DNA from: Clostridia bacterium
GTDB lineage: Bacteria > Bacillota > Clostridia > Christensenellales > UBA1242
Assembly: GCA_016290255.1 (NCBI GenBank)
Contig: JAEETG010000014.1
Span: 1-16,700, forward strand
DNA length: 16,700 bases
Direction of reading: 5' to 3'
Made by a program: the position numbers and the translations under genes. Shown here one piece after another: positions 13,765 to 16,700 of this stretch. Within the stretch, counting starts at the first letter, position 1, and each line of letters begins with the position of its first letter. The notes beneath the pieces were generated by a model, which saw nothing but the letters and a program-made list of their open reading frames with translations, did not search any database and had not been told where the DNA came from.

Positions 13765-13779
13765 CAAAATTTTGCAAAA
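13765..13779. promoter_or_regulatory. Overlapping palindromes upstream of the XRE gene
   Basis: CAAAATTTTG (13765-13774) and TTTTGCAAAA (13770-13779) are two perfect ten-base palindromes sharing five bases, about 40-50 bp before the -10 of the regulator gene. They could be an operator for self-control, but AT-rich DNA yields such palindromes by chance. Confidence 0.2.
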
Positions 13780-13814
13780 CTCTACGGAGCGTGGGAGATT
13801 TTTTTGTTTTTATA

Positions 13815-13823
13815 TGCTATAAT
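13815..13823 (+). promoter_or_regulatory. Extended -10 promoter of the XRE gene
   Basis: TGC then TATAAT (13818-13823) form a perfect extended -10. No good -35 is present at 17 bp. The signal lies inside the longer reading frame that begins at 13791, which argues that the extra 18 codons are not translated. Confidence 0.65.
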
Positions 13824-13844
13824 AGTTTTGAAAAGGGGGAAATT

Positions 13845-14450
13845 ATGGAACTAGAAAAAATAGGTAAATTCATAAAAGAAATGAGAAAAGAGAAAAAATT
13901 AACTCAAATTGAACTTGCTCAAAAACTTGAAGTTAGTGAAAAAACAATTTCAAAGTGGGAGTGTGGAAATGGCTTTCCAGACACAACTCTTGTTTTGCCA
14001 CTTTGCAAAGAACTTGGCGTTTCTGCAAATGAACTTTTGTGTGGAGAAAAAATTTCTGGAAATGAATACAAAGAAAAAGCAGAAGAAAACATTATTGCTT
14101 TAAACTTGGATATTGAACGCAAAACAAAATTTTTGTTAACTCTTGAAATTGTTTTGGGGTTGTTTTCAACAATAATATTGGTTGCTGCGGTTTTGAGTGC
14201 GGGGCTTGCTTTGCTTCCAGTTTGGGCAAGGATTGTTTTAATTGTTTTTGGATTTGTTTGCTTTATGTTTGGTGTGCATTTTTGTTTGGTGATTGAAAAA
14301 GATGCAGGTTTCTATGAATGTCAGCACTGCCACAACAAACATGTTCCAACACTTAAACAAACATATTTTGCAATGCACTTTGGCAGAACAAGATATATGA
14401 AATGCCCAAAATGCAAGAAAAGTTCTTGGCAGAAAAAAGTGGTAAAATAA
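13845..14450 (+). CDS. XRE-family regulator with two membrane helices and C-terminal zinc ribbon
   Basis: The start is set at 13845 (201 residues) because AGGGGG lies just upstream, whereas a GTG at 13791 precedes the promoter. An XRE helix-turn-helix occupies about 6-60 (IGKFIKEMRKEKKLTQIELA, then SEKTISKWECGNGFPD). Two hydrophobic segments, about 97-120 and 124-150, should anchor it in the membrane. A C-terminal zinc ribbon has C159-x2-C162 and C187-x2-C190, ending in the GRTRYMKCPKCKKSSW block. Proteins of this three-part design are widespread in Clostridia and Bacilli; their signals are mostly unknown. It is convergent with the 142-residue gene, and the flanking palindromes could be its own operator. 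Regulation of neighbours is not shown. Confidence 0.9.
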   Translation: MELEKIGKFIKEMRKEKKLTQIELAQKLEVSEKTISKWECGNGFPDTTLVLPLCKELGVSANELLCGEKISGNEYKEKAEENIIALNLDIERKTKFLLTLEIVLGLFSTIILVAAVLSAGLALLPVWARIVLIVFGFVCFMFGVHFCLVIEKDAGFYECQHCHNKHVPTLKQTYFAMHFGRTRYMKCPKCKKSSWQKKVVK

Positions 14451-14475
14451 AAAGAGCAAATTGTGCTCTTTTTTT
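14450..14475. terminator. Shared bidirectional terminator
   Basis: AAAAGAGCA (14450-14458) pairs with TGCTCTTTT (14464-14472) around five bases, with T-runs on both strands. The stop codons of the two convergent genes (14448-14450 and 14474-14476) abut its ends, leaving only 23 bases between coding regions. Confidence 0.9.
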
Positions 14476-14902
14476 ATAATTCTTTTAAAATATCTTTTTT
14501 TGAAATCTTTGGGTGAACAATTTTGGGCATTTTTGAAAGTTCCTTCATTTCTTTTTGCGAAAACAGCAAATTTTCTTTGTGACTCGAGCCTCCAACTTGG
14601 ATTGCTTTGTCTTTTTGGCCACATTTTGCAGATTCAATGTTAACTGCCTCAATCATTTTTTCGTCGTGTTTTTTCACACAATCCCAAAATAGTTCCATGT
14701 TTTCACCGCAATAGTCCTTGTATGCCAGCCAGATTTGACTGCCACGCATGTTCATGTTGTCTAGTTCCATAACAAGAAACCAGCCACGAATATCTCTTTT
14801 AATTGCGTCCGACAGCAAAACTGAAGCACCAGGAACGCCTTCACTCATTTTTGTGATGATATCAAATGGGGTGTCTGTTGGAAGAATTTCTTGTCTTTGC
14901 AT
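14474..14902 (-). CDS. Unknown 142-residue soluble protein
   Basis: I do not recognise this protein with confidence. Residues 1-85 look folded, with FDIITKMSEGVPGASVLLSD (13-32) and then NMNMRGSQIWLAYKDYCGEN (49-68), whose spacing suggests a small helical domain. A His/Lys/Ser-rich linker follows (about 90-115), then a basic end containing KMPKIVHPKISKKDIL. No signal peptide or membrane segment is seen. ATG at 14900-14902 has AAGGAG upstream and a very good promoter. It is monocistronic, divergent from the decarboxylase gene and convergent with the XRE gene. It might be part of a mobile or phage-derived family, but nothing here proves that. Confidence 0.7.
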   Translation of the reverse strand: MQRQEILPTDTPFDIITKMSEGVPGASVLLSDAIKRDIRGWFLVMELDNMNMRGSQIWLAYKDYCGENMELFWDCVKKHDEKMIEAVNIESAKCGQKDKAIQVGGSSHKENLLFSQKEMKELSKMPKIVHPKISKKDILKEL

Positions 14903-14925
14903 TGGTTTTTCTCCTTATGATTTTC

Positions 14926-14954
14926 ATTGTATCAAAAATGGTATCAAAAGTCAA
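14926..14954 (-). promoter_or_regulatory. Promoter of the 142-residue unknown gene
   Basis: On the minus strand TTGACT (14954-14949), 17 bp, then TACAAT (14931-14926) preceded by TGA. It lies inside the upstream part of the long rightward frame, arguing that this part is not coding. Confidence 0.8.
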
Positions 14955-15009
14955 TATGGAAATCAAGCGAAAAGACCAAAAAATATTTAAAAAAATTTGC
15001 AAATATCTG

Positions 15010-15038
15010 TTGCATTTTTGTTGCTGTTTTATTATAAT
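15010..15038 (+). promoter_or_regulatory. Promoter of the PLP decarboxylase gene
   Basis: TTGCAT (15010-15015), 17 bp, then perfect TATAAT (15033-15038). AGGAG (15055-15059) and a TTG start at 15067 follow, so the message leader is about 20 bases. Confidence 0.8.
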
Positions 15039-15066
15039 GTTTTTACTATTTTATAGGAGAAAAAAT

Positions 15067-16416
15067 TTGAAGTACTTTGAAATTAAAAATGGAAAAACAT
15101 ATTACAACAATTTAGACATGCAAAAACTTGCAGAAAACTTTGGAACATCAACAAAAATTGTTTTTTTGGATATTATTGAAAAGCAAATTAAAACACTAAA
15201 GAAGTGCTTTGGTGATGCAATAAAAAAAGTTGGATATAATGGAAAATTCATATATCTAAACGCAAACAAGGCAAACTATTCAAGTGAAATGGTGTTCACT
15301 GCTTTTAAATTTTGTGATGGTTTGGAAACATCTAGTCACTATGACCTAGAATACACTCACAAACTCACAAATCTTTTTGATGAACAAAATGATAAGCCAA
15401 TTTACGCAAATGGTTTCAAAACAAAAGGCTATCTAGACAAAATTGTTTCAATGCACAAAAGTGGGGTGAAAGTTGTTGACATAGTTGACAGCATGGATGA
15501 ACTTGACTATTTGCTTTCAAAGGAATATGAATCACCACTAGAAATTGGGGTTAGAATCAATTTGAAAGGCTTATATGGACATGATGGGGAAAATGATAGG
15601 TTTGGGCTTTCCAAAGAAGAATTAATTGAGTTTAAGAAGAAGCTTCAAAATCAAAACAAATTAAAACTCACCACAATTCATTTTCATCAAAGAGGATTTT
15701 CTTTTGAAGAAGACAAATTCTATCAAAACATAACAAAAGCGTGTGAAAAATATGCTGAGTTTTTCAAGGATTTTAAAACTTTAACAACGCTTGATATTGG
15801 TGGAGGAACTCCATGGTCATATGAGGGCGATTTTAATTATGAAGAGTGGTCTGAAAAACTGATAGAAACACTAAAAGATTATTTTGACAAAAAACAAATA
15901 AAACACCCAAATCTTGTGATTGAAAATGGGAAATACACCATGAAAGATGCAATCATAAACCTTTATGAAGTGATTGGCAGAAAGAAAACAAATGAAAGTT
16001 TTGTTTGGGCACTTTTGAACACACGTTTGATGGAGGCAATTCCAGAATATTATATGTGCGGTGAGCCAATGAAGTTTGTTCCTGTTAACAACATTGATGC
16101 AAAAATGGAAAAAGCAAAACTTGCAGGAATCACTTGCGATTGTGATGATGTTTATGCTGAAGATGAAAACTTTGTGATGATTCCAGAAAAGCAAAAAGAA
16201 AAACAAATTATTGCAATTTTGGGAACTGGTTCATATCAAGAAAGCCTAACTTCACAAGCATCTGTTAGGCACTGCCTAATTCCTGCGGAAAAACGCATTG
16301 TGTCTTTTATTCAAAATGGGGAAAGGAAGTTTTTGGAAGTTGAACAAGAGCAATCAGCACAAAATGTGTTTGATCTCACAAAACTGAACAAAAAATATTT
16401 GGAACAATTTAGTTAA
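15067..16416 (+). CDS. Fold-III PLP-dependent decarboxylase (arginine/diaminopimelate decarboxylase-like)
   Basis: The start is a TTG at 15067, seven bases after AGGAG and behind a promoter. The frame runs back to 14866, but that part holds promoters on both strands. The product (449 residues) opens with the family-like KYFEIKNGKTYYNNLDMQKLAENFGT. The PLP lysine is K68 in NANKANY. Other alanine racemase-fold landmarks are GFKTKGYLDKI (116-126), DSMDEL (141-146), RFGL (178-181), HFHQRG (205-210), DIGGGTP (243-249) and the substrate cysteine region TCDCDDVY (356-363), followed by GTGSYQ in place of GAYQ. CDCDD resembles the CDSDD of biosynthetic arginine decarboxylases. The usual E-P/S-G-R is ENGK (286-289). 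Substrate is unproven: arginine, ornithine, diaminopimelate or carboxynorspermidine are all possible. It is followed in operon by an unknown gene. Confidence 0.85.
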   Translation: MKYFEIKNGKTYYNNLDMQKLAENFGTSTKIVFLDIIEKQIKTLKKCFGDAIKKVGYNGKFIYLNANKANYSSEMVFTAFKFCDGLETSSHYDLEYTHKLTNLFDEQNDKPIYANGFKTKGYLDKIVSMHKSGVKVVDIVDSMDELDYLLSKEYESPLEIGVRINLKGLYGHDGENDRFGLSKEELIEFKKKLQNQNKLKLTTIHFHQRGFSFEEDKFYQNITKACEKYAEFFKDFKTLTTLDIGGGTPWSYEGDFNYEEWSEKLIETLKDYFDKKQIKHPNLVIENGKYTMKDAIINLYEVIGRKKTNESFVWALLNTRLMEAIPEYYMCGEPMKFVPVNNIDAKMEKAKLAGITCDCDDVYAEDENFVMIPEKQKEKQIIAILGTGSYQESLTSQASVRHCLIPAEKRIVSFIQNGERKFLEVEQEQSAQNVFDLTKLNKKYLEQFS

Positions 16417-16430
16417 CGGGGGTGTGAAAA

Positions 16431-16700
16431 ATGAAAATGGATAAATTTATTGAAACAATAACACAAAAATATCAAGAAGACGCAAAAGAGGCCGAAAAAG
16501 AGATAAATGATTTTGTTAAAAAGACTTTTGCAAAGGAAAGTGACACATTGTGGGAACAAGGAGCACAAAACATGGTTGCTGGCTCAATTTTGTATCTTTT
16601 GGAAAAAGGAAAACTTTCTGTTGATGGCATAAAAGACTTGTTTATGCTTGAAAATATTTGTGAAAAAAGAAGACAAATTGTTTACAAAACATTGGTGAAA
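16431..16700 (+). CDS. Unknown protein, 3' end outside window
   Basis: The ATG at 16431 opens a frame that runs off the right edge (90 codons visible). A GGGGG-containing ribosome binding site lies about ten bases upstream, and the decarboxylase stop is 14 bases before, so the two are in one operon. The visible part begins with a charged helical stretch (MKMDKFIETITQKYQEDAKE), then TLWEQGAQNMVAGSILYLLE, KGKLSVDGIKDLFML and KRRQIVYKTLVK. The W-x2-GA-x7-ILYLLE pattern recalls a helical segment of VirD4/TraG-type coupling proteins, but no Walker motif is visible and the match is too short to name it. Confidence 0.75.
   Translation, partial: MKMDKFIETITQKYQEDAKEAEKEINDFVKKTFAKESDTLWEQGAQNMVAGSILYLLEKGKLSVDGIKDLFMLENICEKRRQIVYKTLVK

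Noticed and set aside
13791..13844. 18-residue extension of the XRE protein from a GTG
   Set aside because: It starts upstream of the extended -10 promoter at 13815-13823 and has no ribosome binding site.
14866..15066. Hydrophobic N-terminal anchor on the PLP decarboxylase
   Set aside because: The stretch overlaps a divergent gene and contains promoters on both strands; the family has a cytosolic N-terminus matching the TTG start.

Overview
The window is AT-rich DNA from what looks like an uncultured low-GC Gram-positive bacterium (Firmicutes, probably a gut Clostridia- or Bacilli-like lineage). The evidence is the sepF-lspA-rluD and tig-clpP-clpX gene pairings, strong AGGAG-type ribosome binding sites before nearly every gene, encoded CCA ends on the tRNAs, compact Rho-independent terminators, and ordinary use of TGA as a stop (clpX ends in TGA). 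It reads as a core-chromosome segment with several lineage-specific unknown genes, not as a phage or mobile element.

Layout. 1-1087 (+): 3' part of a divergent sirtuin-like (Sir2/DHS-fold) protein, then a terminator. 1154-1924 (+): a six-tRNA operon (Gly-TCC, Arg-TCT, His-GTG, Gln-CTG, Gln-TTG, Lys-TTT) with its own promoter and terminator. 2071-8854 (-): a long leftward block. Read in transcription order it is sepF, lspA, rluD; then, from its own promoter, two small three-helix membrane proteins and trigger factor (tig), closed by a terminator; then clpP, clpX and an HD-domain phosphohydrolase. The block joins septum assembly and lipoprotein maturation to ribosome-associated folding and ClpXP proteolysis. 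9027-10734 (+): a two-gene operon of unknown function. 10771-12021 (-): an unknown protein with an Ala/Pro/Lys-rich tail, sharing a bidirectional terminator with that operon. 12097-13455 (-): a CorC/HlyC-type CNNM-CBS membrane protein. 13597-13683 (+): tRNA-Leu(CAA). 13845-14450 (+): an XRE regulator with two membrane helices and a zinc ribbon, converging on a 142-residue unknown (-). 15067-16416 (+): a fold-III PLP decarboxylase. 16431 to the right edge (+): the start of an unknown gene in the same operon.

Several start sites are revised here. clpP starts at 4762, lspA at 8458 (or 8452), the XRE gene at 13845, and the decarboxylase at a TTG at 15067. Each choice rests on the position of the Shine-Dalgarno sequence and, in two cases, on a promoter lying inside the longer reading frame.

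The most notable observations are: a Cys/Asp/His-rich, probably metal-binding tail on trigger factor; a sirtuin-like protein lacking the usual catalytic His; a decarboxylase whose conserved E-P/S-G-R motif reads ENGK and whose HxHxGS motif is altered; a terminator just upstream of clpP; an 11-bp inverted repeat between divergent promoters; ribosome binding sites enclosed by small palindromes; and a predominance of TGN-extended -10 promoters. I found no clearly new multi-gene system. The unknown pair at 9027-10734 with its convergent partner is the best candidate for something undescribed.
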